Assembly (NCBI GenBank): GCA_009841225.1
Contig: VXMF01000011.1
Coordinates: 186,001 to 250,000, forward strand
Source: Terriglobia bacterium
GTDB lineage: Bacteria > Acidobacteriota > Terriglobia > Bryobacterales > UBA6623
DNA length: 64,000 nt
Direction: 5' to 3'
In this document: in pieces, positions 53,509-62,819 of the stretch
How the letters are laid out: each line of letters begins with the position of its first letter
How positions within the stretch are numbered: the stretch's first letter is position 1
Position numbers and translations under genes: made by a program
The notes under the pieces: model-generated
Seen by the model: only the letters and a program-made list of their open reading frames with translations
Database searches by the model: none
Told to the model about the DNA's origin: nothing

Positions 53509-54816
53509 CTAGCCTGCCTTGTCCAGCAGGCGGGCGCGGAACTTCCTTTGGTCTTCTAGCACCATCTGCTCGGTGACCACGAACCGCTTGACCCGCTTTG
53601 GTTGCGAGGGCAGGTAGTACATCAGCTCGAGCATCAGGTCTTCCATGATCATGCGCAGCCCGCGCGCTCCCAAGTCGCGCTCCACCGCCAGCTTGGCAAT
53701 CGCCTGCATCGCGGCCGGGTCCAGCACCAGTTCGATGTTTTCGTACTCAAAGAGCTTCTGGTATTGCTTGACGAGCGAATTGCGCGGCGTGGTCAGGATC
53801 TGCACTAGCGTCTGCTCGTCCAGCCCGCTCAAGGTAGCGCAAACGGGCAGGCGCCCGATGAATTCGGGGATAAACCCGAAGCGAATCAGGTCGTGGGGCT
53901 GGACTTGGCCCAGCAGGCCCAGGTCGGCGTCGCCATCCACATCGCCCGGTTCCAAGGGCAGGCCTTGGCTGATCGAGTCAGCCTTGCGGAAGCCCACGAC
54001 CCGCGTGTCGACGCGGCGCGCCACGATTCGGTCAAGGCCGACGAACGCACCGCCGCAGATGAACAGGATGTTCGTGGTGTCGATCGGCGTGAACTCTTGG
54101 TGCGGGTGCTTGCGGCCGCCTTGGGGCGGCACGTTCGCGACGCTGCCTTCCAAGATTTTCAGCAGCGCCTGCTGGACGCCCTCGCCCGAGACGTCGCGGG
54201 TGATCGACGGGTTCTCGTCACGGCGGCTCAGCTTGTCGATCTCGTCTATGTAGATGATGCCCTTCTCGGCTCGGCTGACATCGCCGTTGGCTGCCTGCAG
54301 CAGCTTGAGGATGATGTTCTCGACATCTTCGCCGACATAGCCGGCCTCGGTCAGAGTTGTCGCGTCGGTGATCGCGAAAGGAACGTCGAGGATCTTGGCG
54401 AGCGTCTGTGCCAGCAGCGTCTTCCCGGTTCCGGTGGGGCCTATCAGCAAGATGTTCGATTTCTGGACTTCGACATCCGGCTCCGCCCCCGTGGTGGCCG
54501 GTCGCTTCTGTTGCATGAAGATGCGCTTGTAGTGGTTGTAGACGGCGACCGACAGACGCTTCTTCGCGGCTTGCTGCCCGATGACGAATTCGTCTAGCTT
54601 GTCTTTGATCTCGTGCGGCTTGAGCAGCGTGAAGCCCTCTTCAGGCGGCTTCGTTGAGCGCTCCTCCTCCAAGATCGCGCTGCAAATGGCGACGCACTCG
54701 TCGCAGATATACGATTTGGGGTAATCGCCCGGGGTGGCGATCAGCTTTGTGACGATTTCGTGGCTCTTGCGGCAGAACGAGCAGCGCAACGCTCCTTCAG
54801 CAGACGACCGTTTCAC
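53509..54816 (-). CDS. clpX: ATP-dependent Clp protease ATP-binding subunit ClpX
   Basis: 435 residues. AAA+ unfoldase for ClpP. The zinc-binding domain has Cys12/Cys15/Cys38/Cys41, followed by [18 protein letters not shown], the Walker B region [13 protein letters not shown], the [14 protein letters not shown] block and sensor-2 region [17 protein letters not shown]. The ClpP-docking loop falls in the region around GFRKADSIS or nearby and cannot be judged safely. The start is GTG 54816 with GGAGAGG just upstream. clpP and tig, the usual upstream neighbours, are replaced by otsB. Confidence 0.96.
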   Translation of the reverse strand: MKRSSAEGALRCSFCRKSHEIVTKLIATPGDYPKSYICDECVAICSAILEEERSTKPPEEGFTLLKPHEIKDKLDEFVIGQQAAKKRLSVAVYNHYKRIFMQQKRPATTGAEPDVEVQKSNILLIGPTGTGKTLLAQTLAKILDVPFAITDATTLTEAGYVGEDVENIILKLLQAANGDVSRAEKGIIYIDEIDKLSRRDENPSITRDVSGEGVQQALLKILEGSVANVPPQGGRKHPHQEFTPIDTTNILFICGGAFVGLDRIVARRVDTRVVGFRKADSISQGLPLEPGDVDGDADLGLLGQVQPHDLIRFGFIPEFIGRLPVCATLSGLDEQTLVQILTTPRNSLVKQYQKLFEYENIELVLDPAAMQAIAKLAVERDLGARGLRMIMEDLMLELMYYLPSQPKRVKRFVVTEQMVLEDQRKFRARLLDKAG

Positions 54817-54933
54817 CGACCTCTCCGAAGCGCGGGAATAGATTGTGGCGGCAATGCACGCTAGGCGACCGATCCCATCGTACCAAGAATCGTCCGGCGG
54901 CGGTTTCGCAGGCGATATCTCGACGGGCGAGCC

Positions 54934-55698
54934 CTACGCGCAGATGGCGGCCAGCCGGGCCAGCGCGCGGCAAACCTCCTCGGGCCCGCTCACTCGATAA
55001 CGCGCCCCGGAATGCTCCGCCCCCGGTCCCACATAGACGGTAATGGCTTCATCGGGCAGAGCGGCGAAGGCGGTCTCGTCAGTCGTGTCGTCCCCGAAGT
55101 AGATCGGCAGCCCTCCCAGCTCGCCCAGCAGCTCCTGAGCGGCCGCGCCTTTGTCGACGCCGTCGTTCGGGGTGATGTCGAACACTCGCTTGCCCTGGCT
55201 GACATTGAGCGATCCGATGGCCGCCGCTTGGCGGACCGCGCGCTCCACGCGCTGCCAGTGCCGCGCATCGACGTTGCGAAAGTGCGCCGCCGCCGCCGTG
55301 CCCTTGTCCTCGACCTGGAATCCCTCGATGTGACCCAACTCTTCCGCGAGGCGTCGGCAGCATGCTCGGATCTGCGACAGGCCCGCCGGGTTGGACTCGA
55401 CCTCGGCACTGCCCGGACGGATGCGCTCTCGACCGTGGCTGCCGAAGTAGTGAACGTCGGCCAGGCCCGCCAGCGCCCGCACGTCGCGCGCGCCGCGCCC
55501 GCTGATGATCGCCAGAGTGACGCGAGGGTTGGCCTCCAGTTTCCGAAGCGTCGAGAGCGCGGCATCGGGGATGCGCGCATCGGAGGGACGCGGCACGATC
55601 GGTGCGAGCGTGCCGTCGAAATCCAGCATCAGCAACAGCCGCTCGGCTTGGGTCAGGCGACCGGCTACCGCGGTCCAGTGCTCGAGTAAGTGGATCAC
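54934..55698 (-). CDS. otsB: Trehalose-6-phosphate phosphatase
   Basis: 254 residues of the HAD superfamily. Motif I LLMLDFDGTLAPI gives the nucleophile and acid Asp pair, motif II is AIISGRG, and motif IV is IYFGDDTTDETAF. It removes phosphate from trehalose-6-phosphate, giving the osmoprotectant trehalose. GTG start overlaps the otsA stop by 4 bp, so translation is coupled. Confidence 0.92.
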   Translation of the reverse strand: MIHLLEHWTAVAGRLTQAERLLLMLDFDGTLAPIVPRPSDARIPDAALSTLRKLEANPRVTLAIISGRGARDVRALAGLADVHYFGSHGRERIRPGSAEVESNPAGLSQIRACCRRLAEELGHIEGFQVEDKGTAAAAHFRNVDARHWQRVERAVRQAAAIGSLNVSQGKRVFDITPNDGVDKGAAAQELLGELGGLPIYFGDDTTDETAFAALPDEAITVYVGPGAEHSGARYRVSGPEEVCRALARLAAICA

Positions 55699-57212
55699 TG
55701 CGCGTCCGGCTGATCAGGCACGGCTTCGAGAATGCTGCCGATCCAGCCGTAGATGTTGTGGGTGCAAACGTGCTCGCGCAGGCGCCGCATGCGTTGTCCG
55801 CCGTCAGCGTCTGCTCGGCGGCTGAGCGCATACAGGCGTTCGGCGAAATCGTCGACTGCGAGGGGGTTGAAGCAATCCGCGCCCGGCAGCTCCCAGGCTG
55901 CGCCCGTGAACGCGCTGAGCAGCAAGTGCCCGCCTTCGTCGTTGCGGGCGGCCAGGAATTCCTTGGCCACCAGATTCATGCCGTCTTCCAGCGAGCTCAC
56001 CACGCACACGTCAGCGAGGCGGTACAGCGCCAACACGTCGTCATCCCCGAGCTGCCGCTTGATCGAAATGACCGGGCCGGGCTCCCGGTCGCTGCTGCCC
56101 GCGTTGATGCGCTTCTCGATCGCGTCGACCGCCTCGTGCAGGTCGCGGTAGGCCGGTATCTCGGTACGGCTGGGAGCGCCGGCATGGATGTAGGCCGTCT
56201 TCGGGCGCATCTCCGGGTGCTGCGCGAGCATTCGCTCGAACGCCTGCAGGCGCTCGAGCACGCCCTTGGTGTAGTCGATGCGATCAAGGCCGAGAACGAC
56301 AAACTTGCCGTCCAAGCGGTAGCGTTCGCGAAGCCGGCCGACCGCCTTGTCACACCCGGCACTGGAGGATCTCCGCGAGACGCGGTCGAAGTCGATCGAG
56401 ATCGGAAAGGCCTGCACCCGCACCGGGCGTCCGTTCCGAAGCAGCGTCTGCGGGTCGGCGGTCTCGCAGTCTGCTCGTGCCCGCGCGGCCCGCAGGAAGC
56501 GCTGGGCGTACTCCGGCACATGGACGCCGAAGACATCGTTCCCTAGCACGCCGTCGAGGATCTGCTCGTGCCATGGGCACATTGCGAGCACTTCGGGCAG
56601 AGGCCAGGGGATGTGCCAGAAATGCACGCAAACCGCGTTGGGACAACGCTCCTTGATGAGCCTCGGTAGCAGTGCGAAATGATAGTCCTGGACGAAGATG
56701 ATCGCGTCCCGATCGCCCACCACGCGGGACACTGCATCTGCAAACTTGCCGTTGACCTTGCGATAAGCCTCCCAATGGGAGTTGCGGAATACGGGCTTGG
56801 TGAAGGCCAGGTGGCAGACTGGCCAGATCGCTTGGTTGGCGCAGCCGTTGTAGTAGCCATCGTTCTCTTCGCTGGTCAGCCAAACGCGCTGGAGATCATA
56901 GGCAGGGTTGTCGGGCGGGACTCGCAGCCTGCCTTCGGGATCAGCGCTTGCGCGATCAGCCTCCCCCGAGCCGTGGGCCACCCAGACGCCCCCGACCGCT
57001 TGCATCACCGAGTTCAGTGCGAGCGTCAGGCCGCCCACGGCCGCTTGGGCGCGAACCTGGCCGTCGGGGCCGAAGCTGTGCACGAACGGCTCCCGGTTCG
57101 AAACGTTCACAAAGAGGCGGCTGCCGACCCGCCTGCGGATCAACTCGGCGAGGTCCGACTTCGACCGCACGAGGCCGGCGTTGCTTGCTTGGGCTGGATC
57201 GGAAGGAGACAT
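55695..57212 (-). CDS. otsA: Alpha,alpha-trehalose-phosphate synthase (GT20 family)
   Basis: 505 residues. Joins UDP- or ADP-glucose to glucose-6-phosphate. Family blocks: FVNVSNREPFVHSF, then VQDYHFALLPRLIKER, HFWHIPWPLPEV, VLGLDRIDYTKGVLERLQAFE and SSLEDGMNLVAKEFLAA. Glucosylglycerol-phosphate synthases share this fold, but the coupled otsB gene favours trehalose. ATG 57212 is used, with GGAAGG-type sequence not upstream but coupling to dapD (38 bp) likely. Confidence 0.9.
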   Translation of the reverse strand: MSPSDPAQASNAGLVRSKSDLAELIRRRVGSRLFVNVSNREPFVHSFGPDGQVRAQAAVGGLTLALNSVMQAVGGVWVAHGSGEADRASADPEGRLRVPPDNPAYDLQRVWLTSEENDGYYNGCANQAIWPVCHLAFTKPVFRNSHWEAYRKVNGKFADAVSRVVGDRDAIIFVQDYHFALLPRLIKERCPNAVCVHFWHIPWPLPEVLAMCPWHEQILDGVLGNDVFGVHVPEYAQRFLRAARARADCETADPQTLLRNGRPVRVQAFPISIDFDRVSRRSSSAGCDKAVGRLRERYRLDGKFVVLGLDRIDYTKGVLERLQAFERMLAQHPEMRPKTAYIHAGAPSRTEIPAYRDLHEAVDAIEKRINAGSSDREPGPVISIKRQLGDDDVLALYRLADVCVVSSLEDGMNLVAKEFLAARNDEGGHLLLSAFTGAAWELPGADCFNPLAVDDFAERLYALSRRADADGGQRMRRLREHVCTHNIYGWIGSILEAVPDQPDAQ

Positions 57213-57250
57213 CAACGGTGAGCCGTCGTACTGGCGGGAGCCACGGTGCC

Positions 57251-58093
57251 CTAGCGCAATAGGGATTCCAGTTCCACCCGGGCATCCGTGCGCTCGTCAC
57301 GGTATTTGACGATCACCGGGGCGTAGAGCGACAGCCCCATGTCGCGTCCCTTGCCCGACGCGATCGGGCGCGACCCCGGAACGACTACCGCTCCGGGCGG
57401 AATCACCAGCGGCTCATCACCCGAGGCGCGGTGAACGACGCCATGCACGATGTCATACACCGGCGTGGAGCGGGTCAGCACCGTGCCGGCACCCAAGACG
57501 GCGGAATGCTTGACGATCGTGCCTTCGTAGACTCCTGTGTTGCCTCCCACCAGCACGTTGTCTTCGATGATCACGGGCAGGGCCCCGACCGGCTCGAGGA
57601 CCCCGCCGATCTGGGCGGCGGCGCTGAGATGGCAGTTCTTGCCGATCTGGGCGCAACTGCCGACCAGCGCGTGCGAATCCACCATCGAGCCATCGTCGAC
57701 GTAAGCCCCCACGTTGACGTACATCGGCGGCATGCACGTCACTTGACGGCCGATATAGCAGCCATCGCGCAAGCTGGAGCCGCCTGGCACGAGCCGCACG
57801 CTGTCTTCCACATTGAGGTCACGCGGTGGGTAAGTGGACTTGTCGATGAACTTGAAGCGGCTGCCTGCCTCGGACATGTCGACGCTCTTTCCCATGCGGA
57901 ATCCCACGAGGATGCCACGCTTGACCCAAGCGTTCACGCGCCAGCCGTGCGGCGTTGCCGAAGCGTCCGGCTCGGCGGCTCGTACTGAGCCATCGTTGAG
58001 TGCGGCCTTGAATTCGGAGAACGTCTCCAAGTCTTGATGCGTGTACGATTCGGGATTCTGATCGTACATGGCATCGATTCGGGCTTGCAGCAT
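57251..58093 (-). CDS. dapD: 2,3,4,5-tetrahydropyridine-2,6-dicarboxylate N-succinyltransferase
   Basis: 280 residues. Lysine/diaminopimelate pathway enzyme that succinylates tetrahydrodipicolinate. A helical N-domain leads to a left-handed beta-helix of hexapeptide repeats: [20 protein letters not shown], then [53 protein letters not shown] is the typical linker. It starts with ATG 58093, 7 nt after a TACGAT hexamer, and heads the long minus-strand series. Confidence 0.94.
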   Translation of the reverse strand: MLQARIDAMYDQNPESYTHQDLETFSEFKAALNDGSVRAAEPDASATPHGWRVNAWVKRGILVGFRMGKSVDMSEAGSRFKFIDKSTYPPRDLNVEDSVRLVPGGSSLRDGCYIGRQVTCMPPMYVNVGAYVDDGSMVDSHALVGSCAQIGKNCHLSAAAQIGGVLEPVGALPVIIEDNVLVGGNTGVYEGTIVKHSAVLGAGTVLTRSTPVYDIVHGVVHRASGDEPLVIPPGAVVVPGSRPIASGKGRDMGLSLYAPVIVKYRDERTDARVELESLLR

Positions 58094-58100
58094 TCATCCA

Positions 58101-58106
58101 ATCGTA
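58101..58106 (-). promoter_or_regulatory. Candidate -10 element for dapD, leaderless type
   Basis: Minus-strand TACGAT ends 7 nt before the dapD ATG. No Shine-Dalgarno in the short leader. Confidence 0.35.
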
Positions 58107-58233
58107 CAAGGCTTGCGGCCGGAGCCTTCTATCTGGCCCGCCGAAACCGGCGGCACGGAGATCGTTCCCTGCAGGCTCCATGCGACGGGTGCGCGCAGCC
58201 GTGCCTGAACGACGCACGCGGAAATATCGCGTC

Positions 58234-58270
58234 TTCCGCAGCGCTCACCATCCGAAATTCCGCAGCGCTC
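58234..58270 (+). repeat. Two copies of a 13-bp direct repeat
   Basis: TTCCGCAGCGCTC occurs at 58234-58246 and 58258-58270, 24 bp apart start to start, inside the divergent promoter region. Could be paired operator sites; chance is possible. Confidence 0.5.
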
Positions 58271-58428
58271 TCCCCGTAACGAGCGACGTTCGGAACGCCT
58301 CCACAGCTTTGTGTGCTGCCATGCTTCTGGACCACACCGGACTCGGGTACGATAGCGGCTTTCGGAGCGAAGTTTCCGCAGGACGCGGCCGGGCGAAGCA
58401 CACGCCCCGGCTGCAGCCGGGTTCCATT

Positions 58429-59295
58429 GTGATCCGCAATCGAAGCAGAGGCAGTCAGCGCGCGACTCAGTCGGTGCGTGCCATCGCCGCCCTGCTCTTG
58501 CTCCCAGCTTGCGTGTTGGGACCTGTTGCAAGCTGGGCGCAGTCAGCGGAAGCTGCGTTCCGGTGGCCCGATGGCAAGCGCGCGGCTGTCAGCCTGAGCT
58601 TCGACGATGCCCGCCCGTCACAGGTCGATACCGGGCTCGCGGTGCTGGCCCGCTGGGGTGCCCGGGCGACGTTCTATGTCGTGCCGGTGCATGTCGAGGC
58701 CAAGCTCTCGGGCTGGAAGAGGCTCGTAGCGGCCGGCCACGAGATCGGCAACCACTCGGTGCGACATCCTTGCACCGGGAACTTCGCGTGGTCGCGCGAT
58801 GCCGCCTTGGAAGACTACACGCTTGAGCGCATGCGGCAGGAGCTTCTTGAGGGCAATCGGCGTCTCGAACAGCTGCTGGACATCACTCCCGTCACGTTTG
58901 CCTATCCATGCGGGCAGACCTTCATAGGACGCGGCCGGGCCACCCAAAGTTATGTCCCGTTGGTCGCCGAACTCTTCCTCGCCGGCCGCGGCTGGCTTGA
59001 CGAGACGCCGAACGACCCGGTCTTTCACGATCCTGCCCAGGTCAGCGGCATGTCGATGGACGGCATGGACTTCCCGGATGTCAAGGCCCTCGTCGAGAAT
59101 GCCCGCGAAGCCGGGCAGTGGCTGGTGCTGGCAGGTCACGAGATCGGCCACTCGGGGCCCCAGACCACCCGTATCGAAATGCTCGAGAGCCTCGTCCCCT
59201 TCCTGCAGGATCCGAGCAACCGGATTTGGTTCGAGACCGTCGAAGCCGTGGCGCGGCACCTGAGGCGACATCGGAACGATCAGCCGCGGGATTAG
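58429..59295 (+). CDS. Exported polysaccharide deacetylase family protein
   Basis: 288 residues from GTG 58429, which places a signal peptide (VRAIAALLLLPACVLGPVASWAQ) properly; an ATG at 58321 in the same frame would add 36 unlikely residues and precede the candidate promoter. The NodB fold shows AVSLSFDDARPSQ (base and metal Asp), HEIGNHSVRHP (metal His-x3-His), TFAYPCGQ and the late LAGHEIGHSG. It removes acyl groups from a cell-surface or secreted polysaccharide. Target unknown. Confidence 0.88.
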   Translation: MIRNRSRGSQRATQSVRAIAALLLLPACVLGPVASWAQSAEAAFRWPDGKRAAVSLSFDDARPSQVDTGLAVLARWGARATFYVVPVHVEAKLSGWKRLVAAGHEIGNHSVRHPCTGNFAWSRDAALEDYTLERMRQELLEGNRRLEQLLDITPVTFAYPCGQTFIGRGRATQSYVPLVAELFLAGRGWLDETPNDPVFHDPAQVSGMSMDGMDFPDVKALVENAREAGQWLVLAGHEIGHSGPQTTRIEMLESLVPFLQDPSNRIWFETVEAVARHLRRHRNDQPRD

Positions 59296-59481
59296 GGTCG
59301 CCGACTGGCGAGTACGTCGGCCGCGCGAGTGTCCGGGCTGATTTCGCCGGATCGGTCGCGGCGGGGATCCGTCTTGGCGGGGCGATCCGGGAGGCCGCTG
59401 CCCGCCGTGACTCGCTACGATCCCATCCACATTCTTTCCCACGACCCTGCGCGCCAGTGATAGACTTGACGCTCACGGAAG

Positions 59482-60189
59482 ATGGATGGCTTTCGTCCCA
59501 ATTCGTACTCCGGAAAGCTCATCATCGTCGAGGGCATTGATGGCTCCGGCAAGTCCACCCAGCTCTCGCTGCTGAGCCAGTGGCTCAGGTCCAAGCGCCT
59601 CGTAGTCTCGTTCAGCGAGTGGAACTCGTCTTCGATCGTCCGCGGCACGACACGCCAGGGCAAGCGCAAGCAAATGTTCACGCCGACCACCTTCAGCCTG
59701 ATCCACGCGACCGACTTCGCAGACCGGCTCGAGCGCCACATTCTGCCGATGCTGGAAGCGGGCGCCGTGGTCTGCGCGGATCGCTACGCCTTCACGGCCT
59801 TCGCCCGCGACGTCGCCCGCGGCGTGCGTCCCCAGTGGGTCCGCAACCTCTACCGCATGGCCATCAAGCCAGACCTGGCGTTCTATTTCCGCGTGCCCCT
59901 CAACGTCGCGCTCGACCGCATTCTAGGCGGGCGCGCCGCCCTCAAGTATTACGAGGCCGGCATGGATCTCAATCTCAGCTCCGACATCAAGGAGAGTTTC
60001 GCGCTCTTCCAGGAGCGCATCCTCCATGAGTACGACTCGATGGCGGAGGAGATGGGCTTTCATGTCATCGACGCGACCGGCACGATCAAGGAGCAGCAGC
60101 GGCAGGTGCGAAAGATCGTGATGAACACCATCGGCGATGCCCTCGAGAAGGACATCCTGCGCCAGCCCAAAAGCGAGCGGCGAGCATGA
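59482..60189 (+). CDS. tmk: Thymidylate kinase-like protein (intact P-loop)
   Basis: 235 residues. P-loop EGIDGSGKSTQ (Lys24) opens a thymidylate-kinase fold; HILPMLEAGAVVCADRYAFTAFARD is the DR(Y/H) substrate motif. dTMP kinase would feed DNA synthesis. The region after residue 130 (ALKYYEAGMDLNLSSDIKESF) differs from classic Tmk, so I hold the exact substrate open. The next gene is a paralogue overlapping by 4 bp (ATGA), implying obligate co-expression. Confidence 0.85.
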   Translation: MDGFRPNSYSGKLIIVEGIDGSGKSTQLSLLSQWLRSKRLVVSFSEWNSSSIVRGTTRQGKRKQMFTPTTFSLIHATDFADRLERHILPMLEAGAVVCADRYAFTAFARDVARGVRPQWVRNLYRMAIKPDLAFYFRVPLNVALDRILGGRAALKYYEAGMDLNLSSDIKESFALFQERILHEYDSMAEEMGFHVIDATGTIKEQQRQVRKIVMNTIGDALEKDILRQPKSERRA

Positions 60190-60890
60190 GCAACGACAAC
60201 CTCAAGCCGCTTGATTTTTACGCCGACCCGCTGCCGAACGTCGACCTGGCGGAGCTGCAAGGAAAGCTCTTCGTCATCGAGGGGCCCGACTCCGTGGGCC
60301 GCACCACGCAGGTCGAGCGCCTGCGCGCCTGGCTCGAGGCCAATGGCCACGCCGTGGTCGACACTGGCATGACCCGCTCCACGCTCACCAAGGAGGGCCT
60401 GCAAGAGGCCAAGAACGGCCACACGCTCGGGCCCCTCACCATGGGCCTGTTCTACATGGCCGACTTCGCCGATCGATTGGAGCGCGTCGTCGTGCCAGCC
60501 CTGCGGGCCGGTTTCGTGGTCCTGACGGACCGCTACTTCTACTCGGTCGTCGCCCGCTCCGTGGCCCGTCATCAGGATTCAGAATGGCTCGAGCGGGTGG
60601 CCGGGTGCGCCCTCGTCCCCCATGCCACGTTCTACTTGCGCGCCTCGGTCGACGAGATCGTGGCGCGCACCGCGCGCGGTCGACGCTACTTCGACTACTG
60701 GGAGAGCGGCATGGACGTGCCTTACGGTTCCAATCGATACGAGAGCTTCCGCGGCTATCAAAGCAGGCTGGTCGAGATTCTCGATTCGCTTTCCGAGCGC
60801 TACGGTTTCACCGTAATCGACGCCAACCGGCCGCCGGACAAGATCTTCGTCGACCTGCGCCAGCGCATCGCGGCCCTGCTTGAGATCTAG
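60186..60890 (+). CDS. Thymidylate kinase-like paralogue with altered P-loop
   Basis: 234 residues. The same fold, but the Walker A loop reads EGPDSVGRTTQ, with Arg39 in place of the catalytic Lys. VVVPALRAGFVVLTDRYFYSVVARS and the downstream YFDYWESGMDVPYGSNRYESF match the neighbour's layout. It is either a regulatory partner of the first protein or an enzyme for another nucleotide. 4-bp overlap with the upstream gene and 14 bp to the phosphatase. Confidence 0.82.
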   Translation: MSNDNLKPLDFYADPLPNVDLAELQGKLFVIEGPDSVGRTTQVERLRAWLEANGHAVVDTGMTRSTLTKEGLQEAKNGHTLGPLTMGLFYMADFADRLERVVVPALRAGFVVLTDRYFYSVVARSVARHQDSEWLERVAGCALVPHATFYLRASVDEIVARTARGRRYFDYWESGMDVPYGSNRYESFRGYQSRLVEILDSLSERYGFTVIDANRPPDKIFVDLRQRIAALLEI

Positions 60891-60904
60891 CGGGCGGATT
60901 GCTT

Positions 60905-61588
60905 GTGAAGCCAGCGTACGAACTGCTCGTCTTCGATCTGGACGGGACCCTGATCGACTCGACGCAAGATCTGGCACAGTCCGTCAACGCCGCTAGGGCG
61001 GACGCCGGCCTGCCGGCCCTGCCAACTGCCGCCGTTGCCTCGTACGTCGGCGACGGGGCCGAGATGTTGATCCGCCGGGCGCTCGGACCCGGTGCTTCGG
61101 ACGCCCAGGTAGCCCGGGGCCTGGCCTACTTCCTGCAGTATTACCGCGAGCACATGCTGGACCACACGGTCCTCTACGCAGGCGTGCGGGAAGCTCTCGC
61201 TGCGTGGCACGCGGCGGGGCTGGCCATGGCCGTGCTGACGAACAAGCCCGAGCGCTTCAGCCGTGATCTGGTCGCCGGGCTGGGGCTGGGTGAGGTCTTC
61301 GCCAGGGTTTACGGCGGCAACAGCTTCCGCACCAAGAAGCCCGATCCGCACGGGCTCCGTCGCATCATGCGCGAACTCGGCTCCAGCCCCGCGAGGACGC
61401 TGATGATCGGCGACAGTTCGGTGGACGTGCTGACCGCGCGCAACGCGGGCACGGACTGCGTGGGCGTGCGCTATGGCTTGCGCCCGGAGGATTTCGACCG
61501 GCACCCGCCGGACATCCTGGTCGACGACATGCGCGAGCTCGCCGCTGTCGTGGGCGCCGGAGAGCGGTCCGCTCCCGTACCTACGTGA
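60905..61588 (+). CDS. gph: HAD-family phosphatase, phosphoglycolate phosphatase-like
   Basis: 227 residues. Motif I LLVFDLDGTLIDS, motif II MAVLTNKP, motif III FRTKKPDP and motif IV MIGDSSVDVLTARNAG are complete, with the C1 cap of Gph-type enzymes (DGAEMLIRRAL). It probably removes phosphate from 2-phosphoglycolate made during DNA 3'-end repair; other small phosphates are possible. GTG 60905 fits the GCGGGCGGA upstream better than TTG 60899. Its 3' end overlaps the convergent acyl-CoA dehydrogenase by 8 bp. Confidence 0.86.
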   Translation: MKPAYELLVFDLDGTLIDSTQDLAQSVNAARADAGLPALPTAAVASYVGDGAEMLIRRALGPGASDAQVARGLAYFLQYYREHMLDHTVLYAGVREALAAWHAAGLAMAVLTNKPERFSRDLVAGLGLGEVFARVYGGNSFRTKKPDPHGLRRIMRELGSSPARTLMIGDSSVDVLTARNAGTDCVGVRYGLRPEDFDRHPPDILVDDMRELAAVVGAGERSAPVPT

Positions 61589-62756
61589 AGGCCGGGATCC
61601 CGGTCACGTGCGAGCCGAGGATCAGCGTGTGGATGTTATGCGTGCCTTCATATGTCTTGACGGTCTCGAGATTGCACATGTGGCGGAAGATCGGGTACTC
61701 GTCGGTAATCCCGTTGGCTCCAAGCAGGTCGCGCGCCCGGCGCGCCACCTCTAGGGCCATCTCGGCGTTGCTGCGCTTGATCATCGACACGTGGACATGG
61801 CTCAGCCGTCCTTCGTCCTTGAGCCGGGTGGCGTGCAGCGTTATGAACTGCGCCTTCGTGATCTCGCTGATCATCCATGCCAGCTCGCTCTGCACAAGCT
61901 GGTGCGACGCGATCGGGCGATCGCCGAACTGCTTGCGCAGGATTGTGTACTGCCGGGCGCAGTCGTAGCACGCCATGGCCGCCCCGATCGCGCCCCAGGC
62001 GATTCCCAAGCGGGCGTTGGTGAGGCAGCCGAGGGCAGCCTTGAGGCCCTTCGCCTCCGGCAGGATGTTGGCTGCTGGAATGCGGACATTGGAAAACCCG
62101 ACGCTGGAGGTTGTCGAGGCCCGCATGGAGAGCTTGTTGTGCAAGTCGACGGCGCTGAAGCCGGGTCGGTCCGTTTCCACCAGGAAGCCGTGGATCCTGT
62201 CGGTATCGTCGACCTTGGCCCAGACCACCGCGATGTCAGCCAAGCTGCCGTTGGTAATCCAAGTCTTCTCGCCATTGATCACGTACTCGTCGCCGTCGCG
62301 CACGGCCCGCGTGAGCATGCCCGCCGGATTCGAGCCGAAGTTGGGCTCTGTCAGCGCGAAGCAGCCCATCGCCTTGCCCTGCTGCATGGCGGGCAGCCAG
62401 CGCTGCTTCTGCTCGTCGGTCGCGTACGAATGGATCGCGTACATCGACAGGCTGCTCTGCACCGAGACGAAGCTGCGCAGCGAGGTGTCGCCGCGCTCGA
62501 GTTCTTGCATGACCAGCCCGTACTCGACGTTGCTCAGGCCAGCGCAGCCGTAGCCGTCAAGGTTCGCGCCGAAGAACCCGAGACCGGCGATCGGCGCCGT
62601 AAGTTCGTTGGGGAACGTGCCGTCGCGGAAGTGCTGCGTGATCAACGGTATGAATTGATCCTCGACGAATTGGCGCGCGGTCTGCCGCACCAACAACTCT
62701 TCCTCGCCCAGCAGCGAGTCGAACTCCATGAAGTCCACGCCTCGAAACTCGAACAT
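61581..62756 (-). CDS. Acyl-CoA dehydrogenase, glutaryl-CoA dehydrogenase-like
   Basis: 391 residues, the size of glutaryl-CoA dehydrogenase. FAD enzyme that oxidises, and may decarboxylate, an acyl-CoA. Motifs: CFALTEPNFGSNPAGM, then GEKTWITNGSLADIAVVWAK, ARLGIAWGAIGAA, and the terminal TYEGTHNIHTLILG with the catalytic base Glu370 in the position used by glutaryl- and related dehydrogenases. ATG 62756 has GGAGG upstream and matches the family's start (FMEFDSLLGEEELLVRQ). Divergent from a sirtuin gene across 63 bp. Confidence 0.92.
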   Translation of the reverse strand: MFEFRGVDFMEFDSLLGEEELLVRQTARQFVEDQFIPLITQHFRDGTFPNELTAPIAGLGFFGANLDGYGCAGLSNVEYGLVMQELERGDTSLRSFVSVQSSLSMYAIHSYATDEQKQRWLPAMQQGKAMGCFALTEPNFGSNPAGMLTRAVRDGDEYVINGEKTWITNGSLADIAVVWAKVDDTDRIHGFLVETDRPGFSAVDLHNKLSMRASTTSSVGFSNVRIPAANILPEAKGLKAALGCLTNARLGIAWGAIGAAMACYDCARQYTILRKQFGDRPIASHQLVQSELAWMISEITKAQFITLHATRLKDEGRLSHVHVSMIKRSNAEMALEVARRARDLLGANGITDEYPIFRHMCNLETVKTYEGTHNIHTLILGSHVTGIPAFT

Positions 62757-62819
62757 CAATGCCTCCGCATTGGCCCCATGGTAGCGCGGGCCCCTTGTGC
62801 TTTCGGGCTGCGTGCTAGG

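Larger units (their letters stand above)
58094..58428. other. Divergent regulatory region between dapD and the polysaccharide deacetylase
   Basis: 335 bases. Contains the dapD TACGAT element, a 13-bp direct repeat at 58234-58270 and, on the plus strand, a weak TTCTGG (58325-58330) / TACGAT (58348-58353) pair with a 17-nt spacer for the deacetylase. Confidence 0.4.
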
